DNA of 12,074 nt from Thermoleophilia bacterium (GCA_025964465.1 JAOPYS010000275.1:1-12074); one strand, 5' to 3'; numbered from the stretch's first letter, positions 1-6,921 are shown. Notes: generated by a model from the sequence alone, not told the origin. Translations and numbers: made by a program.

Positions 1-2040
1 GCGGTGCTCGTGATCTTCCTGTTCCTGCGCTCGGGCCGCGGCACGCTCGTCGCTGCCGTCTCGATCCCGACATCGCTCGTGTTCGGGCTGCTCGTCGGCT
101 ACCTGCTCGACCTCACGCTCGACATCATCACCCTGGCGGGGCTGACCATCGCCATCGGGCGCGTCATCGACGACGCGATCGTCGTGATCGAGAACATCTC
201 CAAGCACATCGAGGCGGGCGAAGAAGTCACCGACGCCGTGGTCAACGGCACGTCGGAGGTGCTGACCGCGATCGCCGCGTCGACCGCCGCGACGGTTGCG
301 GTCTTCCTGCCGCTGGGCTTCCTCGGCGGCTTCATCTCGTCGCTGTTCCGCTCGTTCTCGATCATCGTCGCGGTGTCACTCGTCGCGTCGCTGCTCGTTG
401 CCGTCACCGTCATCCCGGTGCTCGCACACATCATGTTCCGGCGCGCGGCACGCGACCACACGATGCACGATCCGCGCGGCGGGCGGCTCGACCGGTGGGT
501 GCGGCCGGCCACGGCGTTCGGCCTGCGCCACCGCGTGCTGACGGTCGGCGTCGCCATCCTGAGCGTCGCCGGGACGGGCGGGCTGGTCGCGTCGGGCGCC
601 ATCCCGACGCAGTTCCTGCCGGACTCGTCCGTGCAGCAGGTGTACGGCACCGTGACCCTCGATCCGGGCACGAGTGAGGACGCAGCCCGGAGCGAGCTCG
701 CGCCCCTGTCGAAGCTGCTCGACGACCAGCACGGCATCGACGACTGGCAGTACTCGTTCGGGGCCGAGACGGTGGGTGTCGACTTCGCCGCGGGGCCGAA
801 CACGGTCACCTTCGTGGCGAACCTCGACGAGGCGGCGGACGGGCCCGCGCTCGTCAAGCGCCTGCGTGCGAAGGGCGTCGACGCATACCCCGACGCGTTC
901 TCCGTGGCGCAGCTGGAGAACGGGCCGCCGGCCGGCACCTTCCAGGCCAACGTCAAGGCGACCGACCCGGACGCGCTGCGCTCGGCGACCACTCGCCTGG
1001 TGAAGGAGCTCAAGCAGCGCGACGACCTCACGGAGATCAGCGGCAGCCAGGGCTCGGCGACCATCCCGCAGCTGCAGGTCACCGCGCGACCGGACGCGCC
1101 CGGGGACGTCGATGTGTCGGCGCTCCGGCGCACCGTCGCGGCCTACTCCAATCCCGCGATCGACGAGGGCGGATCGGGGCGCAGCATCGCGGTGCTGCCG
1201 GCGGGTGGCGGTGGCACGGGGCCGCTGGATCCGGCGACGCTCGCGAAGCTCCCGGCGCAGCCGGTCGATGCAGACGGGGGTGGGAGCGACACCGCCAGGC
1301 TCGGAGACGTCGCGACCCTGTCGATCGAGCCGCAGCTCGCATTCATCTCGCGTGCCGACGGCAAGTACGTCGCCACCGTCGATGCGTCGATCGAGGGCAA
1401 GGACACCGCGGGCATCACGGCTGACATCAAGTCCGACATCCACCGGCTCGAGAAGTCGGGCGACCTCGGTGACGTCGACGTCTCCTACGAGGGTGACGCG
1501 GCCTTCGTGCAGCAGATGTTCCAGGACCTGTTCAAGGCGATCGCCATCGCGGTGGTGCTCGTGCTGGTCGTGCTGGTCCTCGCATTCCGGTCGATCTTCC
1601 AGCCCTTCGCGATGCTGGCGCCCGTGCTGTTCTCGACGTTCGGGGCGTTCATCGCGCTGGCGGTCACCCGCAACGCGCTCGGGCTGCCGGCGATGATCGG
1701 CCAGCTGCTGCTGATCGGCATCGTGGTGGCGAACGCCATCCTGCTCGTGGACGCCGTGACGCGGCGCCGGCGCGACGGGGCCTCCGTGCACGAGGCGCTG
1801 CGCGAGGCCGCGGTGCAGCGTGTGCGCCCGGTCCTGATGACCGCCTTGGCGACGATGGCCGCGCTGCTGCCGCTCGCGATCGGCGTCTCCGGCGAGGGTG
1901 GCATCATCTCCAAGTCGCTCGGCGTGGTCGTGATCGGCGGACTCGCGCTCGCGACCGTCGGCACGCTCGTGATCGTGCCGGCGGCCTACAGCCTCATCGC
2001 ACGCGGACGCCGCGACGAGCGACGACGCGAGGCGGGCTGA
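1..2040 (+). CDS. RND-family efflux permease, SwrC/AcrB-like, 5' end missing
   Basis: This is an inner-membrane RND transporter that would use the proton gradient to export drugs, surfactants or lipophilic compounds. The frame is open at the left edge, so 679 residues are visible out of roughly 1020 expected; by alignment to AcrB from memory the fragment begins in TM2. Residues 48-66 carry the TM4 motif AIGRVIDDAIVVIENI with the paired aspartates D57 and D58 (AcrB D407/D408). A periplasmic block of about 300 residues (200-505) follows TM7, then TM8-12. TM11 has RVRPVLMTALATMAALLPLAIG. In TM10 the motif is VVANAILLVD, so the position of AcrB K940 is Ala577. I believe this is usual in the SwrC-like Gram-positive subgroup. 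A periplasmic adaptor gene, if present, would lie left of the window. The next gene starts about 150 bp downstream, so this is probably the last gene of its unit. Confidence 0.93.
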   Translation, partial: AVLVIFLFLRSGRGTLVAAVSIPTSLVFGLLVGYLLDLTLDIITLAGLTIAIGRVIDDAIVVIENISKHIEAGEEVTDAVVNGTSEVLTAIAASTAATVAVFLPLGFLGGFISSLFRSFSIIVAVSLVASLLVAVTVIPVLAHIMFRRAARDHTMHDPRGGRLDRWVRPATAFGLRHRVLTVGVAILSVAGTGGLVASGAIPTQFLPDSSVQQVYGTVTLDPGTSEDAARSELAPLSKLLDDQHGIDDWQYSFGAETVGVDFAAGPNTVTFVANLDEAADGPALVKRLRAKGVDAYPDAFSVAQLENGPPAGTFQANVKATDPDALRSATTRLVKELKQRDDLTEISGSQGSATIPQLQVTARPDAPGDVDVSALRRTVAAYSNPAIDEGGSGRSIAVLPAGGGGTGPLDPATLAKLPAQPVDADGGGSDTARLGDVATLSIEPQLAFISRADGKYVATVDASIEGKDTAGITADIKSDIHRLEKSGDLGDVDVSYEGDAAFVQQMFQDLFKAIAIAVVLVLVVLVLAFRSIFQPFAMLAPVLFSTFGAFIALAVTRNALGLPAMIGQLLLIGIVVANAILLVDAVTRRRRDGASVHEALREAAVQRVRPVLMTALATMAALLPLAIGVSGEGGIISKSLGVVVIGGLALATVGTLVIVPAAYSLIARGRRDERRREAG

Positions 2041-2062
2041 GCGAGCAGGCGTTTCGCCTCGC
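2041..2062 (+). terminator. Bulged hairpin directly after the RND stop codon
   Basis: GCGAG (2041-2045) pairs with CTCGC (2058-2062), and inside it GCG (2049-2051) pairs with CGC (2055-2057) around a TTT loop. This gives 8 GC-rich pairs with a 3-nt bulge. The hairpin begins at the base after the stop codon. No T-tract follows, as is common in actinobacteria, so a terminator role is inferred from position only. Confidence 0.35.
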
Positions 2063-2098
2063 CATGCGGGGTCGGTTTTCGCTACTCGAAGCAGACTG

Positions 2099-2143
2099 TC
2101 CGACATCGGAGTACGCTCGAGGCTCACCCGCCCCGACATCGGA
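2099..2143. promoter_or_regulatory. Pair of operator-like palindromic direct repeats
   Basis: The 11-mer CCGACATCGGA occurs at 2100-2110 and again at 2133-2143, exactly 33 bp apart (about three helical turns). Each copy is itself an inverted repeat, (T)CCGA-CA-TCGG(A), with 5-bp arms in the first copy and 4-bp arms in the second. Both lie in the spacer between the RND gene and the secreted beta-helix gene, about 90 and 55 bp before the preferred ATG. This fits a dimeric regulator binding cooperatively on one DNA face. No regulator family is recognised. Confidence 0.4.
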
Positions 2144-2192
2144 CCTCCTCATCTCCATAGCTGGCTGCTCTCGCATCATTCGCGTCGTCGTC

Positions 2193-4037
2193 ATGTCCTG
2201 CGTCTTCACCGCACTTGCGAGCGGGGTGGCCGGAGCGAGCACGCTGTGTGTAGCGAGCCCGGCCGGGTGTCTGGGGACCGCGTTCACGGCGGCCCAGCTG
2301 CAGGCGGCGCTGACCACAGCCGCCGGGGACACGGATGCCGACACCGTGATGGTCGGCCCGGGCACCTTCACCGGCGAGTTCACGATGAGCTCCGCCGGGT
2401 CAGTCGATGAGATCGTCGGCAGCGGCGTCGGCGTCACGACGCTCACGTCCGCGAGTGACAACGCGACCACGCTCACGCTGCAGGGCGGCACCGTCAGCGC
2501 CCTGACGTTGGCACACACGGCTGCGCCGACGGCGGGCTACGCGCTCAAGCTCAGCGCGGGAACCGCCCGCGGCATCGACGCCCGGCTCGAGGGCAGCACG
2601 GTGGGCTCCGCCGTGCAGCTCGGGACGAGCGGATGGGTCACGGGGTCGACGGTGCGGTCCAACGCCAGTGGCGCCTCGGGCGTGACGTGGACCGGTGGAG
2701 GCAACCTGGTCAGTGACACGCAGGTGGTCGGCACGAACACCGGGTACCGCGCGTTCGGCTCGGCCGCGGCGGACGTCACCATCACCATCCGACGCGTGCG
2801 CATCAGCGGCTTCACCTACGGCATCCTGGTTCCCGACGGGACGGTGAACATCTCCGATTCGCTCATCGACCTCGGTGCCATCCCCACGGCCATCGGGATC
2901 TACCAGTACAACAATGCCGCAACCGCGAGCGTGATCGGCCTGGTGGCCAAGCGCACCACGATCAACGGCTCCGGACCGGCCCAGGAGGGGATCTGGGGGC
3001 AGGCTGGCAACAACACGCAGGTGTACACGGGCACGATCGCCGATACGGTGATCCGACTCGTCGGTGCCTCGCCCGCGGCCATCCTGTGCACGCAGTCGGG
3101 CGGTGGCGTCGCGACGATGAACGTCTCGCACACGGCCTTCAAGGGTCCGTTGAGCGCCACCGGCACGTGCGCGCCGGTCGTCACCGGGAGGATCGACACG
3201 GCGGTGGTCGATCCGCTGTTCCGCGACGCGGCGGCGGGCGACTTCCGCCTGCAGTTCACCTCGCCGCTCGTCGACGTGGGCACCTCAGTGCCCGCTGGAT
3301 CGGATCGCGACGTCTCGGGCAGCGCCCGGTCGGTCGACGGCAACAACGCCGGCGGAGCGCAGCCGGACATCGGCGCGTTCGAGTACCAGCGCCTCGCGCC
3401 GACCGTCGTGGTCGACGCGGCCGCCACCGCGTTGGTCGGCACGTCCGTCGCCTACTCGGCGACCGCTGCCGACCCGCAGGCGGAGGGGGCGCTCACCTAT
3501 GCGTGGACCTTCGACGACGGCACCGGAGCAGCCACGGGTACGACGGCGAGCCACAGCTTCGCCACCGCTGGCGCACACCTCGCGACCGTCACGGTGACGG
3601 CGGTGAACGGGCAGACGACCGCAGTCACCCGGTCGGTCGCGATCACGTCGCCCGTCGTCGTCGATCCGCCCAAGCCGCCGATCGTGACGCCGCCGAGCTT
3701 CATCGGGCGCATCACCTCCTTGGTCAAGGCGACCGGCGTGTTCCCGCGCACGGGCACGGCGTTCCGCCGACCGGTGCGGGGCAGTCACGCCAAGCGCCTC
3801 ACGATCAAGCTCAACGCCGCCGGGTCGGTCAAGGTCACGCTCGCACGGGTGGTCAAGCGCCACGTCACGCCGCTCAAGGGATCGGTCACGTTCCGCCTGC
3901 CCAAGGGCGCGTCGGCCGTGGAGTTCGGCGGGCGCTGGGGGAAGGGCGTGCTGCCGGCCGGCGCGTACCGCGTCACGGCCACCCTCGTGAAGTCCAAGCC
4001 GGTCTCTGCGCGCGCGGTGACGTTGCTGCTGCGCTGA
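2193..4037 (+). CDS. Secreted parallel beta-helix protein with PKD domain and C-terminal beta domain
   Basis: The predicted product is an exported 614-residue surface or extracellular protein of unknown target. Residues 1-15 (MSCVFTALASGVAGA) look like the end of a signal peptide. Residues 17-60 have the CV...C..T.FT..QLQAAL...VGPGTF pattern that opens many pectate-lyase-fold proteins, and 60-335 are low-charge beta-helix-like sequence. Residues 339-399 (VDPLFRDAAAGDFRLQ ... GAQPDIGAFEYQ) match the choice-of-anchor-Q-type ending. A PKD domain follows at about 402-486 (YAWTFDDGTG, then ATVTVTA), then a Pro linker and a basic beta domain at 503-614, a type I associate with Solirubrobacterales exoproteins. 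The start is uncertain. ATG 2064 would add 43 residues, including the arginines the signal peptide otherwise lacks, but those codons have only about two-thirds G/C third positions and contain the palindromic repeats. Neither start has a clear ribosome-binding site. Confidence 0.85.
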   Translation: MSCVFTALASGVAGASTLCVASPAGCLGTAFTAAQLQAALTTAAGDTDADTVMVGPGTFTGEFTMSSAGSVDEIVGSGVGVTTLTSASDNATTLTLQGGTVSALTLAHTAAPTAGYALKLSAGTARGIDARLEGSTVGSAVQLGTSGWVTGSTVRSNASGASGVTWTGGGNLVSDTQVVGTNTGYRAFGSAAADVTITIRRVRISGFTYGILVPDGTVNISDSLIDLGAIPTAIGIYQYNNAATASVIGLVAKRTTINGSGPAQEGIWGQAGNNTQVYTGTIADTVIRLVGASPAAILCTQSGGGVATMNVSHTAFKGPLSATGTCAPVVTGRIDTAVVDPLFRDAAAGDFRLQFTSPLVDVGTSVPAGSDRDVSGSARSVDGNNAGGAQPDIGAFEYQRLAPTVVVDAAATALVGTSVAYSATAADPQAEGALTYAWTFDDGTGAATGTTASHSFATAGAHLATVTVTAVNGQTTAVTRSVAITSPVVVDPPKPPIVTPPSFIGRITSLVKATGVFPRTGTAFRRPVRGSHAKRLTIKLNAAGSVKVTLARVVKRHVTPLKGSVTFRLPKGASAVEFGGRWGKGVLPAGAYRVTATLVKSKPVSARAVTLLLR

Positions 4038-4068
4038 CCCGATGGGTGCGCCGGTCGGGCTGGGTCAG
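4034..4068. terminator. Convergent-junction inverted repeat formed by both stop codons
   Basis: CTGACCC (4034-4040) pairs perfectly with GGGTCAG (4062-4068). The left arm contains the TGA stop of the beta-helix gene, and the right arm contains the TCA complement of the stop of the opposing YdeI-like gene. The 21-nt loop offers an alternative shorter hairpin, CCCGA (4038-4042) with TCGGG (4055-4059). Only 27 bp separate the genes, so a bidirectional terminator is plausible, though there is no T-tract on either side. Confidence 0.35.
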
Positions 4069-4616
4069 GCCTCGATGAGCTTGCCGCTCCGGGAGAGTTC
4101 CGGGTCGGTGCAGGCTGCGAGGTCGAAGCAGCACGGCCGGCGCGTTCCGTCGCGCATCTTGGAGATGCCGACGTCGACGCGCCTGGCCCGCGTCGCGGGG
4201 TTGCGCGTGGCGCGCACCCAGCGCACCCACTCCCAGCGCGCCATCGGCGTGATCGAGGCCCAGTGCTCGGCGAGGTCGGGCGCGGCGTCGAGCGCCGCGG
4301 CCAGGTCGTCGGGCACGTGCGGCTCGGGCCACGCCTTCGTGGGCGCGAGCGCGAGCGTCACGGCCTGCCCGGCGGCGGCGGCGTGCGGCGGCACCATGTC
4401 CGCGAGCTTGATCCAGTGCCCGCGCCGGCCGTCCGGCTCGACGACCGCCGCGAACCGGTCCCCGTCCATCGTGCCGGTGACAGCCACCTGACCGCGCGAC
4501 GGCAGCGCGGCGCTCGCCTCCGCCGGCAGCCGCACGATGCGCTGGCCCTCGACTTCGGCGACGGTCGCCTCGCATCGAACGGTGGTGTCCTGACCTGCGG
4601 GAGACTGGTTCGCCAT
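4065..4616 (-). CDS. DUF1905 + YdeI/OmdA-type protein
   Basis: The product is a 183-residue soluble protein without signal peptide or membrane segment. Residues 10-92 resemble DUF1905, a small beta-barrel-like domain (VAVTGTMDGDRFAAVVEPDG, then HWIKLADMV). Residues 100-165 resemble the YdeI/OmdA (bacteriocin-protection, OmpD-associated) helical domain: VPDDLAAALDAAPDLAEHW, the W-rich MARWEWVRWV, then RRVDVGISKMRDG. The two domains commonly occur fused. The biochemical role is not established; the family has been linked to cell-envelope and antimicrobial stress. The C-terminus has CCFDLAAC, three closely spaced cysteines that could be a metal or redox site. The ATG at 4616 is chosen because the protein family begins here and a -10-like hexamer lies just 6 nt before it. 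Longer in-frame extensions run into unrelated, Ser/Met-rich sequence. Confidence 0.85.
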   Translation of the reverse strand: MANQSPAGQDTTVRCEATVAEVEGQRIVRLPAEASAALPSRGQVAVTGTMDGDRFAAVVEPDGRRGHWIKLADMVPPHAAAAGQAVTLALAPTKAWPEPHVPDDLAAALDAAPDLAEHWASITPMARWEWVRWVRATRNPATRARRVDVGISKMRDGTRRPCCFDLAACTDPELSRSGKLIEA

Positions 4617-4622
4617 GGGCTG

Positions 4623-4628
4623 ATTGTA
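4623..4628 (-). promoter_or_regulatory. -10 box TACAAT of a probable leaderless promoter
   Basis: Read on the minus strand the sequence is TACAAT-CAGCCC-ATG. The hexamer is one base from consensus TATAAT and ends exactly 6 nt before the start codon, so transcription should begin at or next to the A of the ATG. No Shine-Dalgarno fits between. A convincing -35 at 17-18 bp is not seen; a TGACAA lies 23 bp upstream, which is too far for standard spacing. Leaderless mRNAs are well known in actinobacteria. Confidence 0.55.
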
Positions 4629-4711
4629 CGCCCGGAGGAGGGCCCGGGTGATTGTCAGGGGACGGGCCGGCCGGGGAACCCTCACGCACGACGGCCCGTC
4701 CGAGCGCCCAC

Positions 4712-4718
4712 AGGAGGT
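4712..4718 (+). promoter_or_regulatory. Strong ribosome-binding site of the inhibitor gene
   Basis: AGGAGGT lies 7 nt before ATG 4726. It fixes that start against a longer in-frame reading from TTG 4624, which would add Arg-rich sequence ahead of the hydrophobic leader. Confidence 0.8.
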
Positions 4719-4725
4719 CCACCGC

Positions 4726-5109
4726 ATGTCCATCATCCTCATCGCCATCCAGCTGTTCGCCTCATTGCTCCACCCGTCCGCGGCCGCGGTCGTCGTCGGT
4801 GAATCCGACGACGGGAGCACCGTGCACGTCGCGGCCGGGCAGCAGCTGACGATCGAGCTCGACGAGAATCCGACCACGCCCTACTCGTGGTCGGTGACCC
4901 GCGCCCCCGACGGCGTGGTGCTCCGCACGACGGACGATGAGTACGAGCAGGATGCCGACTGCCCCGACGGCGCGACGGGCTGCGGCGGCACGCACACGTG
5001 GCACTTCCGCGCCGCGGCCCCCGGGACCACGCAGGTCGCGCTCGCCGAGGGCCGCTCACCGGACGATCACTCCTCGACGTTCACGCTGCAGGTGGTGGTC
5101 GACGCGTGA
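4726..5109 (+). CDS. Secreted chagasin-like cysteine-protease inhibitor (I42 family)
   Basis: The product has 127 residues; the family is known to block papain-type cysteine proteases. Residues 1-20 form a hydrophobic leader (MSIILIAIQLFASLLHPSAA), so the protein is probably exported or anchored, although the n-region lacks a basic residue. The mature part, about 105 residues, is the usual size of an Ig-like chagasin domain. The three inhibitory loops can be placed. L2 is NPTTPYSW (48-55, normally NPTTGY/F), L4 is GCGGTHTW (85-92), and L6 is GRSPDD (109-114) where RPW is typical. Cys79 and Cys86 flank the L4 approach and could form a disulfide, unusual for the family. The gene has a strong AGGAGGT site and is followed 12 bp later by an orphan gene in the same direction. 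The fold assignment rests mainly on L2, L4 and length; inhibitory activity is inferred. Confidence 0.78.
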   Translation: MSIILIAIQLFASLLHPSAAAVVVGESDDGSTVHVAAGQQLTIELDENPTTPYSWSVTRAPDGVVLRTTDDEYEQDADCPDGATGCGGTHTWHFRAAAPGTTQVALAEGRSPDDHSSTFTLQVVVDA

Positions 5110-5121
5110 GGTGGTGCGCCG

Positions 5122-5682
5122 ATGTGTGCGCCGCCGAACATGCCGCACGAGACCGGGCGCCCCGTCGCCGGCGACATGAAGGGCAGGGGACCCGCACCGG
5201 GCGCGTCCCCGGGGAAGGGACGAACTCGCATGGGCATGCCGCCGCTCCAGGAATTCCGCGTCATCCAGTACAGCAGCCACGAGCTGCTCACGAAGGGGCT
5301 CGACCTCACGTTCGACTCGGCGGGCTCGATGACGAAGGGCGTCGCCAGCCGGAGCGCGTTCGTGCCGGTGCTGCTGCCGCTGCCGCCCGGCTTCGGCGCG
5401 TTCGAGGTGCCCCTGGTCCGCAACGGCATCGACCCGGCCAAGGCCGGCGTGCAGCAGCTGGGTGCGCAGCTGCGCGCCGCGGCTGGCGCCGGCGGGATGA
5501 GCGGGCCCTTCCAGAAGCTCGAGCAGTTCCGCACCGGCATGGTCATCGCGGACGGCACGACGACCGTCCGGTATCGGTTGCCGGGCACCAACCCGCCCAC
5601 CAACGACGCGCCGCTGCCCGAGGCGCCGCAGGGCATCGTCGACGCGCTGCGCATCGCAGGGGAGCTGCGTCACGCGGCGTGA
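5122..5682 (+). CDS. Hypothetical protein, cotranscribed with the inhibitor
   Basis: I do not recognise this 186-residue protein. It has no signal peptide and no membrane segment. Residues 1-36 are low-complexity, rich in Gly, Pro and Arg. The part that looks folded begins near residue 37 (MGMPPLQEFRVIQYSS) and alternates short beta-like stretches (GLDLTFDSAG, GAFEVPLVRNGI, TTTVRYRLPG) with an Ala-rich helix at about 90-103. The start is open. ATG 5122 has a GAGGTGG-like site but overlaps weak sequence; ATG 5230 is preceded by AAGGGA at 9 nt and would give 150 residues. It lies 12 bp after the chagasin-like gene, so the two are probably one transcript, and a partner or cargo role is possible but unsupported. 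Its stop codon lies inside a 10-bp tandem repeat. Confidence 0.7.
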   Translation: MCAPPNMPHETGRPVAGDMKGRGPAPGASPGKGRTRMGMPPLQEFRVIQYSSHELLTKGLDLTFDSAGSMTKGVASRSAFVPVLLPLPPGFGAFEVPLVRNGIDPAKAGVQQLGAQLRAAAGAGGMSGPFQKLEQFRTGMVIADGTTTVRYRLPGTNPPTNDAPLPEAPQGIVDALRIAGELRHAA

Positions 5683-5702
5683 CGCGGCGTGACGCGGCGT
5701 GA
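5670..5702. repeat. 10-bp tandem repeat placing TGA in all three frames
   Basis: The unit TGACGCGGCG is repeated: 5670-5679 (one mismatch, TC for TG), 5680-5689, 5690-5699, then a further TGA at 5700. Because the period is 10, the TGAs at 5680, 5690 and 5700 fall in three different forward frames. The first is the stop of the preceding gene. It fills most of the 30-bp gap to the convergent acyltransferase gene. Confidence 0.9.
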
Positions 5703-5715
5703 CCCGCCCGGGTCA
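5700..5715. terminator. Perfect hairpin between convergent genes
   Basis: TGACCC (5700-5705), loop GCCC, GGGTCA (5710-5715): a 6-bp perfect stem. The right arm contains the complement of the stop codon of the minus-strand acyltransferase. Its position between two converging genes and its symmetry suggest a bidirectional terminator; there is no T-tract. Confidence 0.4.
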
Positions 5716-6921
5716 GCGTGCGCGGGACGACCCAGGCGTCGGTCCGGAGGCGTGCGGGCCGGGGCCGAGGGAGGGCACGCGCCACGCGGGTCGGCGCAGC
5801 GAGGCCCGTCGGGGACGCGCGATGCCGCGGCGGGCGAGCTCGATCGCGGGAGCCTCGACGTACAGCCACGTGAGCCGCGCGAGCGCGATGGTGACCGCAG
5901 CGGTGCCACCGACCATGGCGATCGTCACGAGCCACGAGTTGGTGTGGCCGAGCAGCCCGAGTGACCCGAGCCCGTGCGCGACCGGCATGTGCCACAGGTA
6001 CATGCCGTACGAGACGGTGCCGAGCTCGACGAGCGCACGCCGACCCAGCAGCAGCTCGAGCGGCGGGCGGGCGGGCAGCACCGCGCCGGCGAGCACGAGG
6101 GCGCAGGCGGCTGCCACCAGGAACGGGCCGCGTCCGGCAAGCTGCTCGCGCTGCGCGATGGCGCAGGCGTAGGTCGCGGCCCCGAGCAGCGGGAGTGCGA
6201 CGCCCGTCCAGGTCGGGCCGCGCAGCCGCGTGCGGTACAGCAGCGCGACGAGCATGCCGAGGGCGAACATGTCCCCGAACGCCAACAGCGACCAGCTGTG
6301 CCAGTCGGGGTCGTGGCCCTTCCAGTACGAGTCGCCGAAGCGCTCGACCCGTGCCTGCTCGCCGCGGACCACCAGTGCCGTCAGGGTGCCGGTGACCAGC
6401 GCCCAACGCGACCACGCCGGCAGGCGCCGGCGCACGACCGGGGCGAGGGCGATGACGCCCGCGATGACCGCGTAGAACCAGACCTCGACGCAGAGGGTCC
6501 ACGCAGGCTTGACCACGTCGCGCAGCAGCCGGGGATCGAGGTGGTGCTGGAGCGTCGCCAGCTGGAGGACGTCGCCGACGCTGCGCACGTCGGCGGGCGA
6601 ATCGAGGACCAGCACCGCGGCCAGCACGCACCACCACAACGGCAGGATCCGCGCCATGCGCGCGAGCACGAACCCTCCGACGCCACGCCGCGGACGATCG
6701 TCCAGCACGAGCGCATCGACGGCGCGCCCCCCGACGAGGAAGCCGGACAGGACGAAGAACACGAACACGCCGTCGCGCCCGAGCTGCTGGTACGCGCCCA
6801 TCCAGAAGCCGTCCGAACGGTCGAGCATGCTCGGATGCGTGCGCCACGTCAGGTGATAGAGCATCACCGCGAGCGCCGCCATGCCGCGCAGGCCGTCGAT
6901 CTGTCGGAGCCGGTTCGACAC
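5713..6921 (-). CDS. Acyltransferase family 3 (OafA/YrhL-type) membrane protein
   Basis: The product is a 402-residue polytopic membrane enzyme of the family that transfers acyl groups, often acetyl, from the cytoplasmic side to sugars of exported polysaccharides or lipids. The N-terminus has the signature LRQIDGLRGMAALAVMLYHL with the expected catalytic His23. VFVFFVLSGF follows at 52-61, RILPLWW at 91-97, the motif AWTLCVEVWFY with Glu146 at 140-150, and VSYGMYLWH near residue 320. About ten hydrophobic segments run through it. It ends with a short basic, Pro-rich tail and has no extracellular SGNH domain, so it is the short form. I chose GTG 6921 because family members start a few residues before the IDGLRG motif; an in-frame TTG at 6984 would add 21 Arg-rich residues. 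No good Shine-Dalgarno is seen for either. No glycosyltransferase neighbours hint at the acceptor. Confidence 0.9.
   Translation of the reverse strand: MSNRLRQIDGLRGMAALAVMLYHLTWRTHPSMLDRSDGFWMGAYQQLGRDGVFVFFVLSGFLVGGRAVDALVLDDRPRRGVGGFVLARMARILPLWWCVLAAVLVLDSPADVRSVGDVLQLATLQHHLDPRLLRDVVKPAWTLCVEVWFYAVIAGVIALAPVVRRRLPAWSRWALVTGTLTALVVRGEQARVERFGDSYWKGHDPDWHSWSLLAFGDMFALGMLVALLYRTRLRGPTWTGVALPLLGAATYACAIAQREQLAGRGPFLVAAACALVLAGAVLPARPPLELLLGRRALVELGTVSYGMYLWHMPVAHGLGSLGLLGHTNSWLVTIAMVGGTAAVTIALARLTWLYVEAPAIELARRGIARPRRASLRRPAWRVPSLGPGPHASGPTPGSSRAR

Noticed and set aside
99..1133. Second antisense open frame (344 codons) across the RND permease
   Set aside because: Ser/Thr/Arg-rich, no motif, no ribosome-binding site, and the sense frame is unambiguous.
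376..2139. Long open frame (587 codons) antisense to the RND permease
   Set aside because: Arg/His/Gly-rich translation with no domain, wholly opposite a clear RND gene; a typical GC-rich shadow frame.
3086..4078. Plus-strand 330-codon open frame overlapping the PKD region
   Set aside because: Arg/His-rich shadow of the beta-helix/PKD gene in another frame.
5543..6847. 434-codon minus-strand open frame overlapping the acyltransferase
   Set aside because: Arg/Ala/Pro-rich shadow; the other minus frame carries all acyltransferase motifs.
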